Below, in pieces: positions 8,622-15,707 of a DNA stretch of 22,958 bases; positions within the stretch are counted from its first letter, which is position 1, and every line of letters starts with the position of its first letter. Source of the DNA: Nitrospinota bacterium (GTDB lineage Bacteria; Nitrospinota; Nitrospinia; JACRGO01); the NCBI GenBank assembly GCA_016212295.1, contig JACRGO010000078.1, positions 1-22,958 of the forward strand, given 5' to 3'. The notes under the pieces were generated by a model, which searched no databases, was not told where the DNA came from, and saw only the letters and a program-made list of their open reading frames with translations. A program made the position numbers and the translations under genes.

Positions 8622-9080
8622 CTAAAGAGGTTGATGAAAAAGGGCCATTATTACCCTAAGCAGAATATTGGCCATGGCCCCGGCCAGGATATCGTCCAGC
8701 ATGATGCCCCATCCTCCCGGTATCTTCTCGGCCCAGCGGAGGCCGGGTTTGGCTATATCGAATAACCGGAAGAGGGTGAACCCGCACAAGGCGCTCACAA
8801 GGCCGGGCGGGACCAGGAAGAGGGTGATGAGCATTCCGGCGATTTCGTCTATCACCACCTCCTTTGGGTCTTTCCTTTTGAAAATGGTCTCGGCCATGCC
8901 GGAGACCAGGACGCCGGCCGCTATTACCGCCAAGGCGGCCGATAGGTAAGCGTATACGGGGAGATAGTCAAGGACAAAACAAAGAAGCAGGCCGACAATC
9001 GATCCGGCTGTGCCGGGCGCTATTGGGCTGTAGCCGCTATACGCGCCGGTGGCTATGAAGATGGCGATGTGCCGGACCAT
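8622..9080 (-). CDS. pgpA: Phosphatidylglycerophosphatase A
   Basis: A 152-residue inner-membrane lipid phosphatase that dephosphorylates phosphatidylglycerophosphate to phosphatidylglycerol. Motifs typical of PgpA are all present: TGAYSGYSPIAPGT (11-24), DPKEVVIDEIAG (71-82) with the acidic metal-binding residues, RLFDIAKP (105-112) and GGWGIMLDDILAG (122-134). Hydrophobic helices lie at about 27-60, 83-103 and 131-148. I chose the ATG at 9080. An in-frame TTG at 9134 would give 170 residues but adds a charged tail lacking family similarity. Neither start has a good ribosome binding site. Confidence 0.95.
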   Translation of the reverse strand: MVRHIAIFIATGAYSGYSPIAPGTAGSIVGLLLCFVLDYLPVYAYLSAALAVIAAGVLVSGMAETIFKRKDPKEVVIDEIAGMLITLFLVPPGLVSALCGFTLFRLFDIAKPGLRWAEKIPGGWGIMLDDILAGAMANILLRVIMALFHQPL

Positions 9081-9146
9081 TGTGTACGTATTAATCGAAT
9101 CCTCGCTTTTCTGGCGAGAAAAATTTGGCTCCAACTATCCGGGCTA

Positions 9147-9202
9147 ATTTCGGATTTGAGATCGCTGATTTGGGATTTAAATCCGAAATCTAAAATCCCA
9201 AA
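9147..9202. repeat. AT-rich inverted repeat, 'GATTTGGGATTT' family
   Basis: Positions 9167-9190 form a near-perfect palindrome centred at 9178/9179 (GATTTGGGATTT facing AAATCCGAAATC). It is embedded in a longer set of ATTTCGGATTT and AAATCCGAAAT units. It sits between the hemerythrin-like gene and pgpA. Related text is found at 17701-17790 and 19863-19896. Confidence 0.7.
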
Positions 9203-9244
9203 TAAAAACTTGATTCAGTTCCGGCTTGCCCAGGTTAGCTGCCA

Positions 9245-9793
9245 TCAATAGCCCGGCCCGCCGCCCATTTTTGACTCAAGGCTTATCGCGGCCGGGAAAA
9301 GGTTTTCTTCCTCGATTTTGATATGCAAAAGAAGGTCTTCCTTCATTTCCAAGGAGTTCTTTATGAAATTCCTGACGAATTCCTTGTCCTTATGTTCGGT
9401 TTTCTGGACCATTTCGGAAATGTCCTTGACGTCTTTTTCCAGGCGGGCAAGGGATTCCTTTATGATGTCGTGCTCGTATTTCATCTGGTTGATCGGCCCT
9501 TCCGCCCCGCAGCCCATGTGCCCATCCGTTTTACCGGAAAGGACCGCTTCTTCCATATCTATTATGGTGGGGAAGAGGATGTTTTCCTCCTTCATCAGGT
9601 GTTGGCTGATATCCATGTCGACGTCCCGGACGATCTCATCCACGGAATCCATTTTGCCTTTCAATTCCGGGCCTAATGAGAGTTTTTTGAATGAACTCAA
9701 ATCCTTGTTAACCACAGGCATGATGTCCCGTAGGTATTTGTGGTGTTTGCTCAAGAGGAGGTCGATAACCTCCGATAGTCTTTTTTCTCCCAT
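9245..9793 (-). CDS. Hemerythrin-like / RIC-type di-iron protein
   Basis: A 182-residue cytoplasmic four-helix protein. Candidate di-iron ligands: H17/H18 (KHHKYLRD), H65 and E69 (HLMKEENILFP 65-75), H108 (KYEHDIIKE) and H157 with E161/E162 (LLHIKIEEENLFPAAI). The spacing, and the GP-x-MxxEHD segment at 99-109, resemble the C-terminal domain of YtfE/ScdA iron-sulfur repair proteins, but the short N-terminal ScdA domain is missing. Likely roles are di-iron storage or repair after nitrosative or oxidative stress, or O2/NO binding. This is inference from family. The ATG has a good AGGAGA 5 nt upstream. It is divergent from lptC, and the shared upstream gap contains a perfect inverted-repeat element whose arm lies where its promoter should be. 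Confidence 0.88.
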   Translation of the reverse strand: MGEKRLSEVIDLLLSKHHKYLRDIMPVVNKDLSSFKKLSLGPELKGKMDSVDEIVRDVDMDISQHLMKEENILFPTIIDMEEAVLSGKTDGHMGCGAEGPINQMKYEHDIIKESLARLEKDVKDISEMVQKTEHKDKEFVRNFIKNSLEMKEDLLLHIKIEEENLFPAAISLESKMGGGPGY

Positions 9794-9819
9794 GATATCT
9801 CCTAAAGGTTTCTTAATTT

Positions 9820-9972
9820 ATATTATTACGTTCAGAAATTTGCGTTTTCCGCACAAGTTTTTTAAACGCTTCTTGGAGTGCGCATGGACGCAACCAAAAT
9901 AAATTTCTCTTGAAGCATTCAACGCCGGTTTTATTTCAAGTGGAAAACGCAAATTTCTGAACGTAATAATAT
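9820..9972. mobile_element. MITE-like element with perfect 31-bp inverted ends
   Basis: Positions 9820-9850 and 9942-9972 are exact reverse complements over 31 nt (outer sequence ATATTATTACGTTCAG). They flank a 91-nt spacer with no coding capacity. The spacer contains GACGCAACCAAAATAAA, whose reverse complement closely matches 14351-14371. No clear target duplication is visible. The perfect arms suggest a recent or selected element, unlike the degenerate hairpins elsewhere. The rest of the 9794-10135 gap holds a GC-rich repeat copy (9999-10028) and the lptC promoter region. Confidence 0.75.
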
Positions 9973-9998
9973 CATCAAACGGTTTATACGTCGAAATT

Positions 9999-10028
9999 TT
10001 ATTTTAGTCGCGGCCGCGTCGCGCTATG
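9999..10028 (+). repeat. Copy of the small GC-rich 'GGCTGCGGC' hairpin
   Basis: TTATTTTAGTCGCGGC followed by a GC-rich complement and CTATGG resembles the copies at 14351-14371 and 15708-15730 on this strand. It also resembles, in opposite orientation, those at 3591-3613, 9878-9905 and 11344-11366. All copies are intergenic. This copy is degenerate. Confidence 0.5.
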
Positions 10029-10080
10029 GTGAATTTTGAGGCTATTCTATCAATTCGGCTGTTTTGAGTCAAACGCGCGC

Positions 10081-10116
10081 TTTACAAGCCGGATAAGTTG
10101 TGGCACAATATTGGCA
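10081..10116 (+). promoter_or_regulatory. Candidate promoter region for the lpt-rpoN operon
   Basis: Two overlapping readings are possible. TTTACA (10081-10086), 17 nt and CACAAT (10104-10109) fit a weak sigma-70 promoter. TGGCAC at 10101-10106 followed by TGGCA at 10112-10116 fits the sigma-54 -24/-12 layout (GG and GC 10 nt apart) with one mismatch in TTGCA. The first would start about 20 nt before the lptC ATG, the second only about 10 nt before. Confidence 0.35.
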
Positions 10117-10135
10117 TGCAATCGAGAGAGGAAAA

Positions 10136-10705
10136 ATGGTTCCCTTTTCCGTGAACAGGTTCAGGTCCTTCCTTATTCTCCTCTTCATCTCAACGGCTAT
10201 TCTCCTTGCCGGATTCGTCTATAAAAATTACGAAAAACTTCCTGGCTCCGTCACGATGGATTTCAACAAGGACGGGGTTGATATAGGAATAAAAAATTTC
10301 CGGTTGGTTGACGAAGGGGACGGAAAGAGAAGGTGGGAATTGGAGGCGGAGCAGGCAATGCTCATGTCTCAGGACACCACTAAATTAAAGGATTTCAAGG
10401 TGACCTTTTTCCAGCCGGGCAAAAAAAATGTTTTGTTGAAGGCGGACGCGGGTATTGTAAAAAACGGGAAGAAGGTCATGGAGGCGACAGGCAACGTGGT
10501 AGTGGTAAACGATGACTATAAACTCGAATCCAATAAACTCCATTGTGAATCCGACACCAAAATTGTCACCACCGATGATTTTGTCCGTATAACCGGGAAA
10601 AATTTCAAGGTCACGGGAAAGGGCATGGTCTCCGACCTGAACAAGGAAGAAATGGAAATTCTGGAAAACGTAGAGATGACTATCTATCCGAGGAACAATG
10701 ATTGA
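10136..10705 (+). CDS. lptC: LPS export ABC transporter periplasmic protein LptC
   Basis: A 189-residue bitopic inner-membrane protein that takes LPS from LptBFG and hands it to LptA. One N-terminal membrane helix (about residues 11-27) is followed by a periplasmic beta-jellyroll. The alternating pattern (RWELEAEQAML, VLLKADAGIV, ATGNVVVVNDDYKLESNKLHCESD) is typical of the LptC/OstA fold. I start at the ATG at 10136, which has GAGAGG 4 nt upstream. A GTG at 10100 would add 12 residues ahead of the helix and lies in the promoter region. The stop overlaps the lptA start by 8 nt, so translation is coupled. The kdsC-type gene often found upstream is not present. Confidence 0.93.
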   Translation: MVPFSVNRFRSFLILLFISTAILLAGFVYKNYEKLPGSVTMDFNKDGVDIGIKNFRLVDEGDGKRRWELEAEQAMLMSQDTTKLKDFKVTFFQPGKKNVLLKADAGIVKNGKKVMEATGNVVVVNDDYKLESNKLHCESDTKIVTTDDFVRITGKNFKVTGKGMVSDLNKEEMEILENVEMTIYPRNND

Positions 10706-11312
10706 AATCATTCGCCGTGGATTAAAAGGTAAAATCCGCATATTAAGTCTCCTGGTTGTTTTTTCCTTCCTTTTGTGCCCTTTTTCATTTCCGGCGGACG
10801 CATACGCTGAGCAAAATGACTGGAAGAAGGAACAGGGCAAGGACCTGCCGCTGATGGTGACCTCGGACCGGATGGTTTCCTCCCAAAAGGAAAACAAGAT
10901 TTTTTTTTACGGGAACGTGGTGGCCGTCCGTGGAGACGTGACCCTCCACTCAGACGAGTTGGAGGTTTATAACACCCCCAAGGAAAATAAAACGGAAAAG
11001 ATAATCGCCAGGGGCCATGTGGTGATTGACAGCAAGGACAGGCACGCCACGGGCCAGGAGGCCACCTATTACGACGTTACGCAGCGCATAATCCTGACCG
11101 GCAATCCCAAGGCATGGGAGAATAATAACGAGATAGTCGGGGATGAAATGATATTCCTCGTCAACGAGGACAAATTCATCGTTAACAGCAAGGAACAGAA
11201 GGGGCAACAGATCAAGTTGATATTTTATCCAGGCGAGGAAAAAGGGGAAAAGGAAAAAAAGGACGGAGACATGAAGGAGAAATCGCCGGTTAAAAAGAAA
11301 AAAGAAAGATAA
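10698..11312 (+). CDS. lptA: LPS transport periplasmic protein LptA (OstA domain)
   Basis: A 204-residue periplasmic bridge protein that carries LPS between LptC and the outer-membrane LptD. A signal peptide (about 1-37, hydrophobic 15-30, likely cleaved after AYA) precedes an OstA-type beta-jellyroll at about 50-180. The repeating strands MVTSDRMVSSQKENKIFFYGNV, LHSDELEVY, ARGHVVI and ATGQEATYY are characteristic. The C-terminus after about 178 is a Lys/Glu-rich tail longer than in many homologues. It overlaps lptC by 8 nt. The next gene of the pathway, lptB, is separated by a 209-bp gap with a hairpin repeat, unusual for genes normally packed together. Confidence 0.95.
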   Translation: MIEIIRRGLKGKIRILSLLVVFSFLLCPFSFPADAYAEQNDWKKEQGKDLPLMVTSDRMVSSQKENKIFFYGNVVAVRGDVTLHSDELEVYNTPKENKTEKIIARGHVVIDSKDRHATGQEATYYDVTQRIILTGNPKAWENNNEIVGDEMIFLVNEDKFIVNSKEQKGQQIKLIFYPGEEKGEKEKKDGDMKEKSPVKKKKER

Positions 11313-11343
11313 CGATTCAGCGCGCGCCCGGAATATTCAGATT

Positions 11344-11366
11344 CATGGCGCGGCTTCGCCGCAGCC
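11344..11366 (-). repeat. Copy of the small GC-rich 'GGCTGCGGC' hairpin
   Basis: GGCGCGGCTTCGCCGCAGCC at 11347-11366, preceded by CAT, is a compact hairpin. It is very similar to the piece at 3591-3613 and, reverse-complemented, to 15708-15730. It directly precedes the larger hairpin between lptA and lptB. Confidence 0.7.
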
Positions 11367-11379
11367 AGAAACAGGAAAT

Positions 11380-11454
11380 AACCACAAAGGACACAAAAAT
11401 CCACAAAGAAAACACGAAGAAAAACTTTGCGATCTTTGTGCCTGCTTTGTGGTT
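11380..11454. repeat. Hairpin, 'AACCACAAAG' family, between lptA and lptB
   Basis: AACCACAAAGGACACAAA (from 11380) pairs imperfectly with CTTTGTGCCTGCTTTGTGG and TT ending at 11454. The centre contains GAAAACACGAAG and CTTTGCGATC. Related sequence (CACAAAGCCACGAAG and CTTTGCGATC) interrupts the flavoprotein fragment at 22482-22522. It splits the lpt genes and could end or weaken transcription. Confidence 0.8.
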
Positions 11455-11521
11455 AAAAGACTTGGCCTAGGTATTGACAGGCTGAAATTCGATTGAAAGA
11501 TTTAAAACCCGGCGGCATGAT

Positions 11522-12247
11522 GTGGAGACCCTTAAAGCGGTAAATTTATTAAAGATCTACAAGAAAAGGAAAGTCGTCAACAAGGTTTCCATTGAGATAA
11601 AAAGGGGGGAGATCGTGGGCCTTCTTGGGCCGAATGGGGCCGGAAAGACCACGACCTTTTACATGGTTGTTGGACTGGCCAAACCGGAACGTGGAAGGAT
11701 TTTTTTGGGGGACAAGGACATCACCCGGCTCCCCATGTTCGAGAGGGCGCTAAGAGGCATAAGCTATCTGCCTCAGGAGCCTTCAATTTTCAGGAAGCTC
11801 ACGGTGGAGGAAAACATAACCGCTGTCCTGGAAAACAGGGGACTGAGCCGTCTCGATATCAAGAAACGGGTGCGCTCCCTCCTCCGTGAATTGGGCGTGT
11901 TTCATTTGAAGGACACTTATGCCTATTCCCTCTCCGGCGGCGAGAGGAGGCGGGTGGAAATCTCCAGGGCGCTGGCCACGTCCCCGGCGTTCATACTGCT
12001 GGACGAGCCCTTTGCCGGAATAGATCCCATCGCCGTGGCGGACATTCAATTCATCATCAACCGTCTGAAGGAAAAAAAGATAGGGGTGCTTATTACCGAC
12101 CATAATGTGCGTGAAACGTTGAGGATCACCGACAGGGCCTATATACTGAGTGACGGCGAGATCATCGCCGCCGGCGCGCCCGAAGACATCGGAGAAAACG
12201 AAAAGGTCCGCCAGATTTACCTTGGCGAGCAATTTTCCTTGACTTGA
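11522..12247 (+). CDS. lptB: LPS export ABC transporter ATPase LptB
   Basis: A 241-residue cytoplasmic ATPase that powers LPS extraction by LptFG. Walker A GPNGAGKT 36-43, Q-loop Q85 in YLPQEPS, ABC signature LSGGE 137-141, Walker B FILLDEP 157-163 and H-loop H194 ([10 protein letters not shown]) are all present. The segment [19 protein letters not shown] is typical of LptB rather than of other ABC ATPases. The start is a GTG at 11522 with only a weak upstream GGCGG. The overlapping ATG codons are out of frame. It ends 10 bp before rpoN, the usual lptB-rpoN arrangement, so the two are almost certainly co-transcribed. Confidence 0.97.
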   Translation: METLKAVNLLKIYKKRKVVNKVSIEIKRGEIVGLLGPNGAGKTTTFYMVVGLAKPERGRIFLGDKDITRLPMFERALRGISYLPQEPSIFRKLTVEENITAVLENRGLSRLDIKKRVRSLLRELGVFHLKDTYAYSLSGGERRRVEISRALATSPAFILLDEPFAGIDPIAVADIQFIINRLKEKKIGVLITDHNVRETLRITDRAYILSDGEIIAAGAPEDIGENEKVRQIYLGEQFSLT

Positions 12248-12257
12248 TTGGAAAGAG

Positions 12258-13754
12258 ATGGCGTTTGAAACTAAAATAAGTTTGAGGCAGAACCAGCGGC
12301 TGGTAATGACCCAAATGCTCCAGCAGGCCATAAAGCTGCTTCCCCTGGCCCGCATGGAATTGATTCAAACGATCCAAAAGACCATGGAGGAAAATCCTCT
12401 CCTCGATGAAAGCGCAACGGACGAAAACGAAGATGTGGAAGAGGACTTGAAGGAAGTGGGGCCTGACCATGCCCCCATTAAAGATGTCGTCAACGAAGGA
12501 ATAGCCTCGGTAGCGGAAAAATACACGGAGGACATTGAAACGCCCACCCAGGACCCGGAAGTGGATTTTGAAACCTTCTACCAGGACGGCTTTGACAGGG
12601 GCGCCTTTTATGATGACTACACGGAAAAGCCCTCCTTTGAGGGGACCCTCAAGAGCTCAACCACGCTGAGCGACCACCTCTTCTGGCAATTAGGCGCCAA
12701 CGCCGACAATGAGGAAGAAAAAATAATTGGATACCACATCATCGGAAACCTGAACTCCGAAGGGTATCTGCTGGACGGTTTGGAGGACATCGCGGAGGAG
12801 TGCGGAACAACAGCCGAGGAGGCGGAAGAGGTCCTGACCATGATCCAGAATTTTGATCCGCCCGGGATCGGGGCCCGCAGCCTAAAGGAATGCCTCTTGA
12901 TCCAATTACGGCAGAAAAAACTCGATGGCGGGCTTTCCGAGGTGATCATCAATGATCATATGGAGCATTTGCGGAATAACCGCCTGGATTTGATCGCGAA
13001 GTCCCTCAACGTTGAAATAGGCGTTGTTTTAAACGCTGTTAAAATTTTAAGGAAACTCGATCCCAAGCCCGGGCTGAAGTATGCCGTGAACGAGACCCAG
13101 TATATAATACCGGATGTGTACGTCCATAAGGACGAAAACGGGGAATACAAGGTTACGGTGAATGACGAAGGGATGCCGAAGCTGAGGATCAGCCCGTATT
13201 ACAGGCAGTTGCTGGAAAAGGAAAAAGAGGCCAAGGGTAAAAGCCCGTCCAAGGATTTCATGGAGGATAAATTCAGGTCCGCTATCTGGCTCATCAAGAG
13301 CATCGAACAGCGCCGCCAAACCATATATAAAACCGCATGCAGCGTCGTGAAATTCCAGAAGGAGTTCCTGGACAAGGGATACGCCTATTTAAAACCCCTT
13401 GTCCTCAGGGACGTGGCAACAGATATAGGCATGCATGAATCCACCATCAGCAGGGTCACCACTAATAAGTACATCCATACTCCCAGGGGGATTTTCGAGC
13501 TGAAATTCTTTTTTCACAGCGGGCTGGGGACTTATTTGGGGTCCTCCAACATGTCTTCCCTTCACGTGAAAAACCTGATAAGGGAAATAGTCGTGGGAGA
13601 AGACCCCAAGAACCCGGTTACGGATGAGGAAATAATGGACGCCTTGTCCAAGAAAAATATCAGGATAGCGAGACGGACTATCGCTAAATACAGGAAGGAA
13701 CTGAAAATCGGCTCCGCCAGCCAAAGAAGAAGAAATTACGAACTTAACCAATGA
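12258..13754 (+). CDS. rpoN: RNA polymerase sigma-54 factor
   Basis: A 498-residue sigma factor that recognises -24/-12 promoters and needs AAA+ activators. Region I is the Gln/Leu-rich N-terminus (about 1-50, LRQNQRLVMTQMLQQAIKLL, ending EENPLL). Region II is acidic (about 51-115). Then come the core-binding domain, a helix-turn-helix at about 381-410 (DVATDIGMHESTISRV), and the diagnostic RpoN box ARRTIAKYRK at 471-480 near the C-terminus. The length is standard. GGAAAG lies just upstream of the ATG. It is 10 bp after lptB and 24 bp before hpf, within one tight operon. No activator gene is seen in the window. Confidence 0.98.
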   Translation: MAFETKISLRQNQRLVMTQMLQQAIKLLPLARMELIQTIQKTMEENPLLDESATDENEDVEEDLKEVGPDHAPIKDVVNEGIASVAEKYTEDIETPTQDPEVDFETFYQDGFDRGAFYDDYTEKPSFEGTLKSSTTLSDHLFWQLGANADNEEEKIIGYHIIGNLNSEGYLLDGLEDIAEECGTTAEEAEEVLTMIQNFDPPGIGARSLKECLLIQLRQKKLDGGLSEVIINDHMEHLRNNRLDLIAKSLNVEIGVVLNAVKILRKLDPKPGLKYAVNETQYIIPDVYVHKDENGEYKVTVNDEGMPKLRISPYYRQLLEKEKEAKGKSPSKDFMEDKFRSAIWLIKSIEQRRQTIYKTACSVVKFQKEFLDKGYAYLKPLVLRDVATDIGMHESTISRVTTNKYIHTPRGIFELKFFFHSGLGTYLGSSNMSSLHVKNLIREIVVGEDPKNPVTDEEIMDALSKKNIRIARRTIAKYRKELKIGSASQRRRNYELNQ

Positions 13755-13778
13755 CAAATTTTTTTTTGGAGGAGATTT

Positions 13779-14306
13779 ATGGAACTTATGTTAACGGGAA
13801 GGAAAATCGAGCTTACCGACTCCCTGCGTTCCTTTGTGGAGGACAAATTCGAAAAGGTCGAAAATCTACTGGATGACAACGTCGAGGCGCGGCTTGTTCT
13901 GTCGGTTGAAAAGCAAAGGCATTCCGCTGAAATCACCTTGACCGCGGCGGGTTTTATTCTCCATACCAAGGAAATAACCGATGATATGTACGCGTCCATC
14001 GAGCTCCTGGCGGGCAAGCTCGAAAAACTGGTCAAGAAACACAAGAAAAGAACGATAGACAAACATACCAGGAGGGAGCCCAGGCTGGCGCCCGCGGAAG
14101 AGCCGGTGGAAGCTTCCGTCCAGGACGAACTCCCCAGGATTGTCCGTATACAGCACCATAACAAAAGGCCCATGGCCGAACGGGAGGCGGCTGAACAACT
14201 CCGCGTTTCCGACAACACGTTCATCATGTTCCGCAACTCTCAAAGCGATGAAATCAACGTGCTATATAAAAAATTCGATGGAAATTTCGGCCTGATCGAG
14301 CCTTGA
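13779..14306 (+). CDS. hpf: Long-form ribosome hibernation promoting factor HPF
   Basis: A 175-residue cytoplasmic protein. The N-terminal S30AE domain (about 1-100) binds the decoding centre of idle ribosomes. The C-terminal domain (about 118-175, LPRIVRIQHHNKRPM, EAAEQLRVSDNTFIMFRN, GNFGLIEP) is the dimerisation module found only in long HPF, which brings ribosomes into 100S dimers. It has a strong GGAGGAGA ribosome binding site. The rpoN-hpf-ptsN order is standard, but the short proteobacterial HPF is more usual in gammaproteobacteria, which fits a deeper-branching host. It is followed by 89 bp with a GC-rich repeat copy. Confidence 0.96.
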   Translation: MELMLTGRKIELTDSLRSFVEDKFEKVENLLDDNVEARLVLSVEKQRHSAEITLTAAGFILHTKEITDDMYASIELLAGKLEKLVKKHKKRTIDKHTRREPRLAPAEEPVEASVQDELPRIVRIQHHNKRPMAEREAAEQLRVSDNTFIMFRNSQSDEINVLYKKFDGNFGLIEP

Positions 14307-14350
14307 AGCCTGGCTTGCCCGTTTCATCGAATGTTTGAGTGCGTCGAAAC

Positions 14351-14371
14351 TTATTTTGGTTGCGGCCATGC
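14351..14371 (+). repeat. Copy of the small GC-rich hairpin family
   Basis: TTATTTTGGTTGCGGCCATG and C at 14351-14371 match the reverse complement of the spacer of the 9820-9972 element with one difference in 21 nt. It lies between hpf and ptsN. Confidence 0.55.
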
Positions 14372-14395
14372 TGCTCTATTGAGGAAAAAAAAGCA

Positions 14396-14860
14396 ATGAA
14401 GCTTACCGACATTTTAACCGAAGACCTGGTTATTCCAGACCTTCAGGCTGCGGGAAAATCCCAGGTTCTGGAGGAAATGGCCTCCGCGTTGCGCGGCATA
14501 AGCTTTGTCCATGACAGCGGAAGCATATTGAAGGCGCTTTTGGAGAGGGAAAAACTGGGGTCCACCGGCATAGGTTTCAACGTGGCTATCCCGCACGCAA
14601 AGGTGAAGGAGGCCAAGGACATCGCCGCCGTTTTCGGGCGCTCTGTAAAGGGAATTGATTTCGATTCCCTGGACCAGAAACCGGTCCATCTGATTTGTTT
14701 GCTGATAGCGCCGGAGGACTCCGTCGGGACCCATATAAAAGCGCTTGCCAGGATATCCCGCCTGCTGAAGGACGAAAATTTCCGCAAGGACCTGATGAAG
14801 GCGTCGAGCAGGGCGGAGATGTATGAAATGATCAAATCCAAGGATGAGGGGCTGAACTGA
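14396..14860 (+). CDS. ptsN: PTS IIA-like nitrogen-regulatory protein PtsN (EIIA-Ntr)
   Basis: A 154-residue cytoplasmic phosphoacceptor of the nitrogen-type PTS, known to tune potassium transport, nitrogen metabolism and envelope stress by its phosphorylation state. The EIIA fructose/Ntr-type fold is marked by GSTGIGFNVAIPHAKV with the phosphorylated His at 67. I start at the ATG at 14396 (MKLTDILTEDLV), with GAGG 11 nt upstream. An in-frame GTG at 14339 would add 19 residues and run through the repeat copy, so I reject it. The next gene starts 2 bp after the stop, indicating tight coupling with the second EIIA. Confidence 0.95.
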   Translation: MKLTDILTEDLVIPDLQAAGKSQVLEEMASALRGISFVHDSGSILKALLEREKLGSTGIGFNVAIPHAKVKEAKDIAAVFGRSVKGIDFDSLDQKPVHLICLLIAPEDSVGTHIKALARISRLLKDENFRKDLMKASSRAEMYEMIKSKDEGLN

Positions 14861-14862
14861 AA

Positions 14863-15297
14863 ATGATCGGTTTTGTCATAGTCACTCATGGAAAACTTGG
14901 AGCGGAACTGCTTGAGACCTTGTCCATTATCCTGCCGCGCAAAAGGGAAAATCTGGCCTGCGTGTCAATCGACCCAGGCGAGGACGCCAACGCGTCCATC
15001 GTTAAGATCAGGGAAGCCGTAAACGCGGCGGATTCCGGGAACGGCGTGATTTTATTCACGGATATGTTCGGGGGGACCCCGTCCAATCTTGGAATCACCT
15101 TCCTTGAGGAAAACAAGGTGGAGATAATATCCGGAGTTAATTTACCCATGCTTCTCAAGGCCGCCATGATGGAGCCGCGCGAAAGTTTAAGGATAACGGC
15201 GAAAGATATAAGCAATTCAGGGCGGGAAAGCATTACAATGGCCTCTAACCTTCTGTCGCCGAAGCCCAAGGATGTTCCCCAGAAAGCAGCAGTATAG
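14863..15297 (+). CDS. PTS mannose-family EIIA domain protein
   Basis: A 144-residue single-domain EIIA(Man). H9 in VTHGKLG is the expected phosphorylation site, and FTDMFGGTPSNLG (about 65-77) and EIISGVNLPML (about 86-96) are conserved family segments. No EIIB, EIIC or EIID genes are nearby, so a regulatory rather than sugar-transport role is likely, as in the ptsN-adjacent EIIA(Man) genes of Desulfobacterota. It begins 2 bp after ptsN. RapZ and HPr kinase genes, often nearby in such clusters, are absent. The following 477 bp contain repeats instead of an HPr gene. Confidence 0.93.
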   Translation: MIGFVIVTHGKLGAELLETLSIILPRKRENLACVSIDPGEDANASIVKIREAVNAADSGNGVILFTDMFGGTPSNLGITFLEENKVEIISGVNLPMLLKAAMMEPRESLRITAKDISNSGRESITMASNLLSPKPKDVPQKAAV

Positions 15298-15379
15298 GAA
15301 TTTTTGATTTTTCGCCTGAAAACCAGAAGAAAAAAAATTGACCATCGAGCATTGGGCGTCCGCTGTATTCAAGTTTGAA

Positions 15380-15701
15380 GCGACTAAAGTGCCAAATGAA
15401 CTAAAGTTGTGGTGGAAAAACAGTTGCAATAGTTCAGCCCTGTCTAATCCAAATGAGCTGTTATACTGGTTTTTAATAACTCCGCCATTTATGGCGGAGA
15501 AATGAAAACAACTATCCTGCTTTAGCCATGACTTTACTGCCCGCGCATCGTGCATTGACAGGCAAATATAGCCAGGGCTAAAGCCCTGCTTAGTTTGTTC
15601 GCAGGCTCCAGCCTGAGGGCTGGAGTTAATAACTGTCCATAGGGGTGAACTATTGCCAATTTTTATTTTTAACTTTAGCCGCTTTAGTTCACTTTAGGCG
15701 C
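15380..15701. repeat. Outer 'ACTAAAGT' hairpin split by an inserted element
   Basis: The arms at 15380-15408 (GCGACTAAAGTGCC, then GAACTAAAGTT) and 15671-15701 (AACTTTAGCCGCTTTAG, then CACTTTAGGCGC) are imperfect reverse complements of the family at 7431-7549. In that copy the arms are nearly adjacent. Here they are about 260 bp apart with another palindromic element in between, which suggests insertion of one repeat into another. Confidence 0.75.
15424..15659. mobile_element. Inner palindromic element with 18-19 bp inverted ends
   Basis: TTGCAATAGTTCAGCCCT (15424-15441) faces AGGGGTGAACTATTGCCAA (15641-15659), an inverted pair with two to three differences. Inside are three further perfect hairpins: CCGCCATTTATGGCGG (15482-15497), CAGGGCTAAAGCCCTG (15573-15588) and CTCCAGCC/GGCTGGAG (15606-15625). 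No ORF of note is present. I read it as a non-coding mobile or structured-RNA element nested within the outer hairpin. The 477-bp gap 15298-15774 holds only these repeats and a GC-rich copy at its end. Confidence 0.65.
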
Positions 15702-15707
15702 TTTTAA

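Noticed and set aside
10100-10135. GTG start giving LptC 12 extra residues
   Set aside because: The ATG at 10136 has a clear ribosome binding site and places the membrane helix correctly, and the GTG overlaps the candidate promoter.
10385-10897. 170-codon minus-strand ORF across the lptC-lptA junction
   Set aside because: It is a shadow of two well-supported genes, with no ribosome binding site or family resemblance.
14339-14395. GTG start giving PtsN 19 extra residues
   Set aside because: The extension translates a repeat copy and has no family similarity. The ATG at 14396 fits the EIIA-Ntr N-terminus.
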